Source: Aurantimicrobium minutum (GTDB taxonomy: Bacteria > Actinomycetota > Actinomycetes > Actinomycetales > Microbacteriaceae). Taken from it: DNA of 64,000 nt. The notes below the pieces were generated by a model. It saw only the letters and a program-made list of their open reading frames with translations, was not told the DNA's origin and did no database searches. The stretch spans positions 558,001-622,000 of the forward strand of contig NZ_JARXXV010000001.1 in assembly GCF_029893825.1 (NCBI RefSeq). Direction: 5' to 3'. Below are positions 27,545 to 37,226 of this stretch, one piece after another. The first letter of the stretch is position 1, and each line of letters begins with the position of its first letter. A program made the translations under genes and the position numbers.

Positions 27545-28826
27545 CCCTTCACAACGCCGCATTGCGCTGGTGGATGTGAACAGCTTCTTCGCATCCTGCG
27601 AGCGTGTCTTTGACCCGAGCCTCGAGGGCAAACCTGTTGTGGTGCTCTCGAACAATGACGGCTGCGTGGTGGCACTGAGCAAGGAAGCTAAAGCACTGGG
27701 CGTGAAGATGGGCATTCCCTGGTTCAAGATCTCGGCCTGGGCACCCAGTGTGGGCTTGGTGGCCAGATCATCCAACTATGAGCTCTATGGCGATCTCTCC
27801 TCACGTGTGATGAGTATCTTGCATGAGTTCTCTGCCCACGTGGAGGTGTATAGCGTCGATGAAGCCTTCCTCGAACTCAGCGGAACACCAGAAGAGCTCG
27901 TTGCTCTAGGCCACGAGATCAAAGCCACCATTTACAACAAGCTTGGCTTACCGGTGTGTGTGGGTATTGGCAGGTCGAAGACTCAAGCCAAGCTCGCCAA
28001 TAGCGGGGCAAAGAAGTCTGCGGGTTTGGGCGGGGTGTGTAATCTCGACCAGTTCACGCCTGAACAGCTTGACCACATCATGGCCGCCTTGCCCGTGGAC
28101 AATATTTGGGGCATTGCCCGGCGTCTGAGTAAGCGCCTCAACAGCATGGGTATCCACACCATCAAAGATTTGAGGGATGCGGACCCCGTGCGCATCAAGA
28201 AGAAGTTTGGCGTGGTGGTGCAGCGCTCACTCTATGAGTTGCGTGGCATCGACTGCATCAAGCTCGAGGGTGAGCGTCTGGTGAAGAACCAGGTGATGTA
28301 TTCGCGCAGTTTTGCCACCCCGGTCACCACACGCAAGCAGATGGAAGAAGTCTTGGCGGTCTATGCCCAGCGCGTGAGTAAACGCCTGCGCAAGCAGGGT
28401 TCTGTGGCGGCAGCATTGACGTGCTTTGCGGGAACTTCACGCTTTGCCAACGAACCCTTCCACTCCCCCTATAGGAACGCGGTGTTCTCCGTTCCGACCA
28501 ACGATCCCGTGGAGATTTTGAAGGCATCGAGTGCTGTCCTACTCGAGTGCATTGAGGACGGTAGGAAGTATGTGCGCGCAGGAATCATGCTCCACGATGT
28601 GAGTCCTAAAACCTCTCACCAATACCTCGACCTGTTCACCCCCATTCACGAGAGCAGGCAGCTTGGTGAAGTACTTGATCACGTGATGGAGAAGCATGGC
28701 GCCTTCAGTATTGGGTTAGGAGCAGCCGGCTTCAAATCTCCACGGCAGTGGGAGATGAAGAGAGAGCTCCTCTCCCTCAGGGCCACCACACGGTGGGATG
28801 AGTTGGCCACCGTTCACGCAAAGTAA
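27537..28826 (+). CDS. umuC: UmuC-like Y-family DNA polymerase
   Basis: 429 residues. Palm motifs are present: [17 protein letters not shown] (first catalytic Asp), [12 protein letters not shown], and [10 protein letters not shown] (second catalytic acid pair). The C-terminal half has the little-finger and DUF4113-like regions typical of full-length UmuC. It carries out mutagenic translesion synthesis together with UmuD'. Its stop directly abuts the stop of the convergent permease gene, with no terminator between them. Confidence 0.94.
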   Translation: MSNPSQRRIALVDVNSFFASCERVFDPSLEGKPVVVLSNNDGCVVALSKEAKALGVKMGIPWFKISAWAPSVGLVARSSNYELYGDLSSRVMSILHEFSAHVEVYSVDEAFLELSGTPEELVALGHEIKATIYNKLGLPVCVGIGRSKTQAKLANSGAKKSAGLGGVCNLDQFTPEQLDHIMAALPVDNIWGIARRLSKRLNSMGIHTIKDLRDADPVRIKKKFGVVVQRSLYELRGIDCIKLEGERLVKNQVMYSRSFATPVTTRKQMEEVLAVYAQRVSKRLRKQGSVAAALTCFAGTSRFANEPFHSPYRNAVFSVPTNDPVEILKASSAVLLECIEDGRKYVRAGIMLHDVSPKTSHQYLDLFTPIHESRQLGEVLDHVMEKHGAFSIGLGAAGFKSPRQWEMKRELLSLRATTRWDELATVHAK

Positions 28827-29663
28827 CTACTGGGTTCCCGCGGTGATTCCCCGCACCAAAGTGCGCTGGAAGAACAAGAACACGAGCAAGGATGGCAGGG
28901 TTCCAAGCACACTAGCCGCAGCAACAAGCTGACCGGGTGCGCCACCGAATTGCCCGTAGTTCACCGCAGAAATAGCCAGAGGAACTGTTTGGTTGGCGGT
29001 ATCTGGCAAGAGTAGGAGCGTGAGCAAATATTCATTCCAGTTGTTGACGAATAGCAGCAGCCCCACTGTCAGCAACGTGGGCATCATCAGAGGCAACACC
29101 ACGCGGGTCATTACTTGGAACTTGCTCGCACCGTCAATTTCGGCGGCTTCGGAGAGTGAAACCGGGATGTGACTCATCACGTTAGCGAGTAAGAAGATCG
29201 CAAACGCGCTGCCAATAATTCCAAGGGGGAAGATCAGGAACCCGATGCTTCCATACATGCCCAGCATCTTGGAGAGCAAATAGATCGGGAAAGCCACAGC
29301 TTCCAGTGGAAGCAGGAATATCAACACACTGATACCGATAACAAAGGGGCGTAGGCGGTGTCGACCAACACTGACCGCATAGGAAACCGGGAAAGCGATG
29401 ATCAAACTCAGAAGTAGAGCGCTCACACTGATGATAAATGAATTGCCGATCTTCTGGGGCATATTCAGTTCGTCAAAGAACCAGGCATAGTTTGCCCATT
29501 CAATGTGGGTGGGCAGATCAAGGAAGCCCGAGAAGGTGAACTCACGACCTTCCTTGAGTGAACCAATCACAATCATGTACATCGGCAAAAGCCAGAACAG
29601 CGCAGTGGAGAGAACGACCAGCGCCACGACCACGGCTGGAAGGCGTGTAAAGAACTTTCTCAT
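28827..29663 (-). CDS. Carbohydrate ABC transporter permease, MalG type
   Basis: 278 residues, six membrane helices. The EAA loop EAAEIDGASKFQVMTRVVLP (about 185-205) contacts the ATPase. The ATG overlaps the upstream permease stop (TGATG), so the pair is coupled. The family imports sugars or sugar alcohols with a binding protein and an MsmX-type ATPase. Neither partner is encoded in this window. Confidence 0.9.
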   Translation of the reverse strand: MRKFFTRLPAVVVALVVLSTALFWLLPMYMIVIGSLKEGREFTFSGFLDLPTHIEWANYAWFFDELNMPQKIGNSFIISVSALLLSLIIAFPVSYAVSVGRHRLRPFVIGISVLIFLLPLEAVAFPIYLLSKMLGMYGSIGFLIFPLGIIGSAFAIFLLANVMSHIPVSLSEAAEIDGASKFQVMTRVVLPLMMPTLLTVGLLLFVNNWNEYLLTLLLLPDTANQTVPLAISAVNYGQFGGAPGQLVAAASVLGTLPSLLVFLFFQRTLVRGITAGTQ

Positions 29664-30565
29664 CACTTATCACTGACCTTTGCGCGCAGCTTGGCAATAC
29701 CAAATACTGCAGCAACAACAAGACCAATGAGGACGGCCAGCATGGTGGTCACAGCCGAGCCATAACCCACATACTGTCCACCAAAGAAACTGTTAATAGC
29801 GAAGGTGGCTGGTGAGGTTGTACTCGCGCGTGGCCCACCAAAGGTCAGATAGAAAACGGGGGCGAACACTTTGAGTGCCCCCACGCTCAAGAAGAGTAAA
29901 ACCACAAAGACTTCCGGACGCAGCGACGGAGCGATGATCCAGCGGAGACGTTGCCACCAGTTTGCTCCATCCAAGTGTGATGCTTCCACCACAGAAGGAT
30001 CTAGCCGGGAAAGTCCAGCCAAAAACACGACATAGGCAAACCCTGTTTGCAACCAGATCATGAACAACGACAGCGCAATCAGGGCCGTGTTGGGCTGCCC
30101 CACCCAGTCAATAGCCACAGGTTTACCCGTGATGTTCGCCAGTGTCTGGTTGATTACACCGTTGCTCTCATCGAGCATCCACAACCAAATCACACCAGAG
30201 ACAGCAATAGGAACTACCTGAGGGAGGAAGAAACCAGTTCTGGCAATAGGAACAATTTTGCGCAGCCACCGGCCGATAAACGTCTCATACGACGCCACAG
30301 CAAGAACGAGTCCGAACAGTGTTGGAATCAGCGAGAACGGGATGACGTAGTAAAAAGCGTGAAGCCAGGAATACCAAAAATCTTCATTCGTGAAGATGTT
30401 TTTATAGTTGTCAAAACCGATAAATTTGGCAGGACCAAAACCAGGCCACTTGAGCATGCTGATGCCCATGTTCCAGAACAGCATGCCGAAGAAAAAGACC
30501 ACCAGCACGATAAATCCTGGGTAAAGAAACCACCCATATCCTCGGGTACGATGCGATGTGGCCAC
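29663..30565 (-). CDS. Carbohydrate ABC transporter permease, MalF type
   Basis: 300 residues from GTG 30565; a farther start at 30625 would overlap the upstream amidohydrolase. Six membrane helices; the EAA-like loop reads VEASHLDGANWWQRLRWIIAP (about 210-228). It pairs with the MalG-type gene. The operon order is amidohydrolase, MalF-type, MalG-type, with no binding protein and no ATPase. The substrate cannot be deduced. Confidence 0.88.
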   Translation of the reverse strand: MATSHRTRGYGWFLYPGFIVLVVFFFGMLFWNMGISMLKWPGFGPAKFIGFDNYKNIFTNEDFWYSWLHAFYYVIPFSLIPTLFGLVLAVASYETFIGRWLRKIVPIARTGFFLPQVVPIAVSGVIWLWMLDESNGVINQTLANITGKPVAIDWVGQPNTALIALSLFMIWLQTGFAYVVFLAGLSRLDPSVVEASHLDGANWWQRLRWIIAPSLRPEVFVVLLFLSVGALKVFAPVFYLTFGGPRASTTSPATFAINSFFGGQYVGYGSAVTTMLAVLIGLVVAAVFGIAKLRAKVSDK

Positions 30566-30596
30566 GAAGTGATTGTTCCTTATCTCTGTAGGAATA

Positions 30597-32081
30597 TCAA
30601 AGAGCAGAGAAGGTAATGCGTCCACCGTTGAGAGTTAGCGACACAGGCATGTTTCGTAGCTCATCAACAGAGGCAAACAATGGATCAATATCCACAACAC
30701 ACAAGTCGGCAGGCTGCCCCACCGCAATACGTGTCCTTGCAGATGCTTCGAGTGCCGCCTGTGGTTCAATCCGCTGCTCTGGGTGCCATGGAGCACGCTC
30801 ATCACGGGTGCGCTCAACCGCAGAAGCAATGGCAAACCATGGATCAAGCGGCGCAACAGGAGCATCAGAGCCCATAGACAGTTTCACCCCTGCATCGAGC
30901 ATGGTGGCGAAGGGGAAGCATCTATCGGTGCGCCCTGCCCACAACACATCTGCCACATCACGATCATCCATCGCGTGCTCTGGCTGAACAGAGGCCACAA
31001 CACCCAAATCTGCAAAGCGCTGAATGTCTTCCCACGCCAATAACTGCGCATGTTCAATGGTTCCTTCGCAGCCCACTTCCTCAAAGGCGTTCAAGGCAAA
31101 GGTGTTGGCGTCATCACCAATGGCGTGAATAGAACAGTTAATTCCGGCAGCACTAGCTTTCGTCATCAACGAAACTAACTCGTCATAAGAGACGTTGAGA
31201 ATTCCTCGGGCATTCTTACCTGTTAGACCGGGGTATGGGTCATGGCAGAACGCGGTTCTGGTGTTCAAAGAACCGTCTGAGATGAGCTTGTAATTGCCCA
31301 TCCGCAACAGGCCCTCAGTTGAGGCAATGATGTCGCCGGTGCGCAACCCCGTCTCAATAGCGCGGTCCAGGTTCTCGGTGTAAACACTGAATTCAACTTG
31401 GAGATAGTCATTGCCATTACCAATGCGGCGACGCCAGTCCGGCAGTATCCATCCCATTTCGAAGTCCACAATGCCCACAACACCACGGGCGGCGGCAGCC
31501 TTGGAACCTTCAAGAACTGCCTTATCAAGTTCTTCTGGACTGAGATCAGCCAACGAGCCCCAAATGGCAAAGCAATCATCTTCGACTAGGAGACCTGTGG
31601 GGTGACCAGCATGACCACGAGCTTCCAAGGCCTTTGTGTTTAGCCACACACTGTGACCATCACCACTGAAGAGGTAGACCTCTTCATCCGGGCACGCTTG
31701 ATCAAGAACGCTGAAGTGTGGTTCGTGCTCCCACAAACTTCCACGCCAGCCAAAACCAACCATGGTTCCTGGATGGGTCGCGTGACGTGCCTTGACCCGC
31801 TCTCCCACTTCCGCCGCCGAGGCGACGCCTTCGAGGTTCAGACGCTGCAACAGCATGGACCATGAAGTGAAGTGTGTGTGGGTATCCCACATGCCAGGAA
31901 TGAGATAACGACCATCAAGGTCAACAACTTCCCCAGCTGGGTCGAAGTCAAGACTGATAGCTCCGGTCGCTCCCACGAACTGAATGTCAGTGATGACACC
32001 ATCAGTAATCACCACATTGATCAAAGATCCAATAAGTCCGCGCTCACCGGGGATTCGAGCGTTAGTGAGGGTCAGTTGCAT
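30597..32081 (-). CDS. YtcJ-like metal-dependent amidohydrolase
   Basis: 494 residues of the amidohydrolase-3 family. Metal-binding HTHF occurs in PGMWDTHTHFTSW (near residue 65). SIHAIGDDANTFALNAFEE (about 325) and MGSDAPVAPLDPW (about 410) carry the later His and Asp ligands. These enzymes hydrolyse C-N bonds in uncertain substrates. It lies 31 bp upstream of the permease pair on the same strand, so its substrate may be what that transporter brings in; this is inference. Confidence 0.87.
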   Translation of the reverse strand: MQLTLTNARIPGERGLIGSLINVVITDGVITDIQFVGATGAISLDFDPAGEVVDLDGRYLIPGMWDTHTHFTSWSMLLQRLNLEGVASAAEVGERVKARHATHPGTMVGFGWRGSLWEHEPHFSVLDQACPDEEVYLFSGDGHSVWLNTKALEARGHAGHPTGLLVEDDCFAIWGSLADLSPEELDKAVLEGSKAAAARGVVGIVDFEMGWILPDWRRRIGNGNDYLQVEFSVYTENLDRAIETGLRTGDIIASTEGLLRMGNYKLISDGSLNTRTAFCHDPYPGLTGKNARGILNVSYDELVSLMTKASAAGINCSIHAIGDDANTFALNAFEEVGCEGTIEHAQLLAWEDIQRFADLGVVASVQPEHAMDDRDVADVLWAGRTDRCFPFATMLDAGVKLSMGSDAPVAPLDPWFAIASAVERTRDERAPWHPEQRIEPQAALEASARTRIAVGQPADLCVVDIDPLFASVDELRNMPVSLTLNGGRITFSAL

Positions 32082-32084
32082 GGC

Positions 32085-33065
32085 TCAAGTTTGGCACGAA
32101 GGACACCAATACAGCTTGCGGTTAGCCATCTCATCGAGACGAATATTCGTACCGCAGGTTAAACAGGGCAATCCTTCTCGCTTGTACACCCAATGGCGGT
32201 CTGCTCGGTTTGCCATTGCTTTGCGCCACTGCTCGCCCTCAAGCCCATCAATTGTCATCATTTGACCTGTTTGAACACCGATGTCTAACAGATAAACCCA
32301 ATCCCGCCAGAGGTTCCATGCTTCGTCAGTGGTGATCTGTTTGCCGGGACGGTAGGGATCAATTCCTGCTCGAAACAAGATCTCTGCCCGATACACATTG
32401 CCAATGCCAGCAACGACAGACTGATCCATGAGCAATAGCCCTATTGCTGTGTTTTTCTTTGTGATCGCATCCACAAAACGCTGACCAGCAACGTCACTAG
32501 GGTCACGCTGCGGATCAGGTCCGAGCCGCTGCAGCACCACATCTACTTGTTCCCTGCTCAGCACCTCACAGGCAGTCGGGCCGCGCAGATCTGCACAGAC
32601 CGTCTCGGTCAGCAGTCTGACGCGGACTTGCCCGATAGGTTCTGGTGGAAAAACAGTTGTGGCTTCCACAGCAGATTCTTTCTCTGCTTCTGCCATCCGC
32701 ACACGAGTCTTGCGTGGTGCGCCAATGGATGTCAGAGAGTTTTCACCTTCAGCATCGAAAACAGTTCCACGCTGATTGGTCTGCCCCATCCGACCATTGG
32801 CGGAGGCAATTGTGGCATCTGCCTGGATATCGCCGGAGAAATCCCACGCACCATAAATCCCTAGGTGCACGCGAAGCCAGTGATCCCCTGCGAAGCCCAT
32901 GAACATTTGCTTGCCCACAGCCCACACTTCGAGGAGTTCGGTGCCGTTGAGGGTGGCAGCACCCTGAGCGAAACGCCCCTGGGGTGAGCTCACCGCAATG
33001 TGGTGACCCACAAAGTTTCTATCGAACTGCTTCGCAATTCGATGAACGGAGTGACCCTCAGGCAT
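32085..33065 (-). CDS. Fpg/Nei-family DNA glycosylase
   Basis: 326 residues. It begins MPEGHSVHR, so Pro1 and Glu2 of the mature enzyme are in place for the beta-elimination lyase. A helix-two-turn-helix is at about 220-260 (QSVVAGIGNVYRAEILF). A C4 zinc finger closes the protein (CLTCGTNI...YWCPSCQT). The PEGHS start is typical of actinobacterial Nei2-type enzymes acting on oxidised pyrimidines. The middle (about 95-125) has an insertion rich in charged residues. Confidence 0.93.
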   Translation of the reverse strand: MPEGHSVHRIAKQFDRNFVGHHIAVSSPQGRFAQGAATLNGTELLEVWAVGKQMFMGFAGDHWLRVHLGIYGAWDFSGDIQADATIASANGRMGQTNQRGTVFDAEGENSLTSIGAPRKTRVRMAEAEKESAVEATTVFPPEPIGQVRVRLLTETVCADLRGPTACEVLSREQVDVVLQRLGPDPQRDPSDVAGQRFVDAITKKNTAIGLLLMDQSVVAGIGNVYRAEILFRAGIDPYRPGKQITTDEAWNLWRDWVYLLDIGVQTGQMMTIDGLEGEQWRKAMANRADRHWVYKREGLPCLTCGTNIRLDEMANRKLYWCPSCQT

Positions 33066-33085
33066 CGGCAGTGCTGTCTAACTAA

Positions 33086-33577
33086 TTAGTACTTGTCGAC
33101 TTCCTTGCCGGCAATATCTCCGGTGGTTTCGTATTCAGCAAGCTGCGCGATACGACGAACGTGACGTTCATCACCTGGGAACGGCTCAGCAATGAAGGTG
33201 TCAATGAAGCCCACAGCTTCTTCGAGAGTGTGCTGACGCGCGCCGATAGAAATCACATTGGCGTTGTTGTGTTCTCGTGCCAATTGGGCAGTTGCCTGGC
33301 TCCACACGAGTGCAGCACGAATACCGGTGACCTTGTTTGCAGCAATCTGCTCACCATTACCAGAACCGCCAAAGACCACACCGAGTGACTCAACACCTGC
33401 GGCCTGATCAGCTGCCACGGCAGCTGCAGCATTGATGCAGAAGGCGGGATAGTCATCCAATGCGTCGTATTCTTTGGGTCCGTGGTCCACAACCTCATGC
33501 CCTGCTTCGGCAAGGTGGTTCTGAAGGAACTGGCTGAATTCGAGGCCGGCGTGGTCTGTGGCGATGTGAATGCGCAT
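33086..33577 (-). CDS. rpiB: Ribose-5-phosphate isomerase B
   Basis: 163 residues of the RpiB/LacAB family. IATDHAGLEF near the N-terminus, GSGNGEQIAANKVTGIRAALV in the middle and NVISIGAR mark the active site. It interconverts ribose-5-phosphate and ribulose-5-phosphate. The substitution of Cys by Ser/Gly in the GSGNG loop is the actinobacterial subtype. It is divergent from pepN. Confidence 0.95.
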   Translation of the reverse strand: MRIHIATDHAGLEFSQFLQNHLAEAGHEVVDHGPKEYDALDDYPAFCINAAAAVAADQAAGVESLGVVFGGSGNGEQIAANKVTGIRAALVWSQATAQLAREHNNANVISIGARQHTLEEAVGFIDTFIAEPFPGDERHVRRIAQLAEYETTGDIAGKEVDKY

Positions 33578-33641
33578 TCTTTGATTTTAGGGGCGCGTGG
33601 ACCGGGTTAGGCTCTTTACTAAACCGCTGGAAGGAATAAAC

Positions 33642-36188
33642 GTGTCCGGAGAAAACCTCACCCGCCTCGAAGCCATTGAACGAGCGCAGAACATCGCCGT
33701 TCACAGCTATGCCGTGGATCTAGATCTCTTGCGTGGAGCAGAAGTTTTTGGCGCGACGACGAGCGTGAACTTCTCCGCAACAGCCGGATATTCCACCTTC
33801 ATTGATGCAATAACCTCCAGCGTGCACAGCGTTACGTTGAACGGTGTTGAGCTCGACCCCGCACAGGTTTCCGATGGCACACGTATTCAACTGGAGAACC
33901 TGCAGGCAGAGAACACTCTGACGGTTGTGGCAGAAGCCAAGTACACGAACACCGGCGAGGGTCTGCACCGCTTTGTCGACCCCGTCGATGGTGAGGTGTA
34001 CCTCTACACCCAGTTCGAGGTTCCAGACTCTCGTCGCATGTTTGCTGTTTTCGAACAGCCAGACCTCAAGGCAACATTCCAGTTCACGGTAACCGCCCCA
34101 GAAAAGTGGGAAGTCACCAGCAACCAGCCCACACCTGCTCCGGTGAAGCACGGCAACGGTTCAGCAACATGGAACTTTGAACCCACTCCTCGCATTTCCA
34201 GCTACATCACCGCGCTGGTTGCTGGCCCTTATGACGTAGTTCGCAGTGAGCTCACCAGTGCCGATGGCCGCGTGATTCCTTTGGGTGTGTTCTGCAGAAA
34301 GTCCCTGTCTGAATACATGGATGCGGACTATGTCTTTGACAAGACCCGACAAGGCTTCGAATACTTCGAATCGAAGTTCGACTACGCCTATCCCTTCGAT
34401 AAGTACGACCAGCTCTTTGTTCCCGAATTCAACGCAGGAGCAATGGAAAACGCTGGTTGTGTGACCTTCACCGAGGCCTACGTCTTCCGCTCCAAAGTCA
34501 CCGATGCCATCCGTGAACGTCGTGTTGTCACCATCCTGCACGAGCTTGCCCACATGTGGTTTGGTGACCTGGTCACGATGCGTTGGTGGAATGACCTGTG
34601 GCTTAACGAAAGTTTTGCTGAATACGCCTCAACCCTGGCAACAGCGGAAGCCACCGAGTGGCACGAAGCATGGACCACATTCGCTGTCATGGAGAAGAGC
34701 TGGGCATATCGTCAAGATCAGCTCCCTTCCACCCACCCCATCGTGGCCGATATTCCAGATCTAGATGCTGTGCGTGTGAACTTTGATGGCATCACCTATG
34801 CCAAGGGTGGTTCTGTTCTGAAACAACTTGGTGCATGGGTCGGACAGGAGCAGTTCCTTGCCGGGGTGGGTCAGTACTTCAAAAAGCACGCCTACGGAAA
34901 CACCGAGCTCAAGGATCTCCTGGTTGAACTCGAAGCAACCTCAGGCCGCGATCTGACCACCTGGTCCAAACTCTGGTTAGAAACCGCGGGTGTGAACACT
35001 CTGCGTCCTGCACTGTCCACTGATGCAGATGGCACCATCACGGCGTTCTCTATTGAACAGAGTGCCCCTGCAGAGTGGCCCACCATTCGCCCCCACCGCA
35101 TGGCGATTGGTTTCTATAACCTCAAGAACAACAAACTTGTGCGCGATCACCGGGTTGAACTCGATGTTGATGGCACCAGTACTGACGTTTCTGAGCTGAT
35201 TGGACTCACCCGTCCAGATTTGATTCTCATCAACGATGACGATCTTGCCTATGCCAAGATTCGACTCGATGAAGCCTCACTCCGAGTTGCTATCGCCAAC
35301 CTCAAGGACATTGAAGACCCGCTGGCTCGTTCTCTGGTGTGGGGTTCGGTGTGGGATTCGACTCGTGATGCCGAAACCGCAGGTCGTGATTTCATCGACC
35401 TAGTTTTGGGAAACATTGCCACCGAAACCGAGTCGACTGTTGTGCGCACCGTGCTCGGACAGCTCCTGCTCGTTGCATCCAGCTATGTTGACCCTGCAAC
35501 TCGCGATGCTCAGACCGTACGAGTGGCAGATGCACTCTGGACTCTGGCTAACAATGCAGAAGCCGGTAGCGACAACCAGTTCCAGTTCTTGCGTAGCTTT
35601 GCTGCTCTCGCCTCTACTCAGGAGCACCTCACTCACGTGAAAGAACTGCGTGACGGAAAAATCTCCCTGGGCGGTCTCGACATCGACACTGACCTCGGCT
35701 GGGAACTTCTCATTTCTCTCGCCGCAGGCGGCCAAGCTACCGAGGCAGATATCGATGGCTACCTCGCCGAAGACAACACTGCCACCGGAGCACAGTCTGC
35801 TGCCCACGCGAAGGCAGCACTGCCTTCACTGGCACAGAAGCAAACGGCATGGAACTCGGTCTGGGTCGAAGATGACAAGCCCAACCTCATCGTTCGAGCA
35901 ACCGGTCTGGGCTTCAACAAGGCACAAGACTTGGCCGTTCTTGAACCCTTCGTCGCTCAGTACTTTGACTCTATTGAGAAGATCTGGGCCAACCGCAGCT
36001 ATGCCATCGCTGAAGAACTTGTCGAAAGCTACTACCCCGCACCACTAGCTAACGAAGCACTGGCACAGGCAACTCGCGACTACCTGGCGAAGAACAACCC
36101 ACCAGCCCCACTTCGACGTTTGATCGTAGAAAACCTGGCGGGCACTGAGCGCACGCTCGCAGCCCAGGCTCGCGACAAGCAAGGATAA
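33642..36188 (+). CDS. pepN: Aminopeptidase N (M1 metallopeptidase)
   Basis: 848 residues from GTG 33642 (GGAAGGAA upstream), giving the normal actinobacterial start SGENLTRLEA. The GAMEN substrate motif is at 266-270, the zinc site HELAH at 300-304 and the third ligand Glu323 in WLNESF. The C-terminal half is the ERAP1-like alpha-helical domain. It is a cytoplasmic enzyme that removes N-terminal residues from peptides. It is followed 4 bp later by the mscS gene. Confidence 0.95.
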   Translation: MSGENLTRLEAIERAQNIAVHSYAVDLDLLRGAEVFGATTSVNFSATAGYSTFIDAITSSVHSVTLNGVELDPAQVSDGTRIQLENLQAENTLTVVAEAKYTNTGEGLHRFVDPVDGEVYLYTQFEVPDSRRMFAVFEQPDLKATFQFTVTAPEKWEVTSNQPTPAPVKHGNGSATWNFEPTPRISSYITALVAGPYDVVRSELTSADGRVIPLGVFCRKSLSEYMDADYVFDKTRQGFEYFESKFDYAYPFDKYDQLFVPEFNAGAMENAGCVTFTEAYVFRSKVTDAIRERRVVTILHELAHMWFGDLVTMRWWNDLWLNESFAEYASTLATAEATEWHEAWTTFAVMEKSWAYRQDQLPSTHPIVADIPDLDAVRVNFDGITYAKGGSVLKQLGAWVGQEQFLAGVGQYFKKHAYGNTELKDLLVELEATSGRDLTTWSKLWLETAGVNTLRPALSTDADGTITAFSIEQSAPAEWPTIRPHRMAIGFYNLKNNKLVRDHRVELDVDGTSTDVSELIGLTRPDLILINDDDLAYAKIRLDEASLRVAIANLKDIEDPLARSLVWGSVWDSTRDAETAGRDFIDLVLGNIATETESTVVRTVLGQLLLVASSYVDPATRDAQTVRVADALWTLANNAEAGSDNQFQFLRSFAALASTQEHLTHVKELRDGKISLGGLDIDTDLGWELLISLAAGGQATEADIDGYLAEDNTATGAQSAAHAKAALPSLAQKQTAWNSVWVEDDKPNLIVRATGLGFNKAQDLAVLEPFVAQYFDSIEKIWANRSYAIAEELVESYYPAPLANEALAQATRDYLAKNNPPAPLRRLIVENLAGTERTLAAQARDKQG

Positions 36189-36192
36189 AACT

Positions 36193-36837
36193 ATGGACTC
36201 ATTTTGGGCTTGGGCATCTACGGTTTATCACGCCGCTGAAATCCCTTTCAACATTGTCGTGATCGTCCTCATTGCGGTCATTTTGCGAAGCATTCTGCTC
36301 GCAGTGAGTGACCGTGTCATCAAGCGTTTAGTCTCAGACGCTAGAAAAAAGAATGGTGGCACGTCTGACCACACTGGCCCTGTGGGCGTTCCTGCAACCG
36401 TGGTGGCAAGCCGTCAGGTGCAGCGCACAAAGACGATGGGTACGGTATTCCACAACTTCATCACCTGGTCAATTGTCTGCATTTCTGCAATCCAGATTTT
36501 GCAGGTGCTCGGTGTCTCTGTCACCGCCATTGTGGCAACAGCAGGTATCGGAACAGCAGCACTAGGTTTTGGTGCACAAAACATTGTCAAAGACGTACTC
36601 AACGGTATGTTCATGGTGTTCGAAGACCAGCTGGGTGTCGGCGATAACGTCGACCTCGGTCTTGCCGTAGGCAAAGTGGAATCTGTTGGCCTGCGCATCA
36701 CCACGTTGCGCGGTGAAGAAGGCACTATTTGGTTTGTGCGCAACGGTGAAATTGTTCGTGTGGGAAACAAGTCCTATGGCGATCCCAAGCGCATCGCGGC
36801 TAAAACCAAGAAGCCAACCTCGGCACAGAAAGCATGA
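36193..36837 (+). CDS. Small-conductance mechanosensitive channel family protein
   Basis: 214 residues. An N-terminal helix, a second helix (about 85-110) and the pore helix with GIGTAALGFGAQNIVKDVLNG (about 117-137) are followed by the beta domain (EDQLGVGDNVDLG). It is shorter than E. coli MscS and largely lacks the C-terminal alpha-beta domain, ending in a basic tail. It overlaps glbO by 4 bp. Confidence 0.88.
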   Translation: MDSFWAWASTVYHAAEIPFNIVVIVLIAVILRSILLAVSDRVIKRLVSDARKKNGGTSDHTGPVGVPATVVASRQVQRTKTMGTVFHNFITWSIVCISAIQILQVLGVSVTAIVATAGIGTAALGFGAQNIVKDVLNGMFMVFEDQLGVGDNVDLGLAVGKVESVGLRITTLRGEEGTIWFVRNGEIVRVGNKSYGDPKRIAAKTKKPTSAQKA

Positions 36838-37223
36838 GCGAGGAACTTCTCTCCTTCTATGACGAAGTAGGCGGTGAGCCGGTCTTCGCCAAGCTTGCGC
36901 ACGAGTTTTACAAAGGTGTTGCTAAGGATTCAGTGCTCAAGCCGATGTATCCGGAAGAAGACCTGGGTCCTGCCGAAGAGCGCTTGAAGCTGTTTCTCGA
37001 GCAGTACTGGGGCGGCCCCTCAACCTACAGCGACACCCGCGGTCACCCACGTCTGCGCATGAGACACATGCCCTACAAAATCAATCCAGATGCTCGTGAC
37101 CGCTGGCTAGGCCACATGGAGCATGCGGTAGACACACTCCACCTCCCACCACTCCAGCGCGAAACTCTGCTCGAATACCTCGAGCGCGCTGCTTATGCCA
37201 TGACGAATACGTTCGAGGACTAA
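36834..37223 (+). CDS. glbO: Group II truncated haemoglobin
   Basis: 129 residues with the trHbII pattern: FYDEVGGEPVFAKLAHEFY at the start, YWGGPSTYSDTRGHPRLRMRH (proximal His in GHPRLRMRH), and DRWLGHME with the conserved Trp. It binds O2 and possibly NO or peroxide. The ATG lies within the mscS stop region (4-bp overlap). It is the central gene of a tight mscS-glbO-exporter cluster. Confidence 0.93.
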   Translation: MSEELLSFYDEVGGEPVFAKLAHEFYKGVAKDSVLKPMYPEEDLGPAEERLKLFLEQYWGGPSTYSDTRGHPRLRMRHMPYKINPDARDRWLGHMEHAVDTLHLPPLQRETLLEYLERAAYAMTNTFED

Positions 37224-37226
37224 CTG

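Noticed and set aside
26897-28826. umuDC next to tRNA-Gly as an integrated element
   Set aside because: No integrase and no repeat of the tRNA 3' end were seen downstream; a strong terminator separates the tRNA from umuDC.
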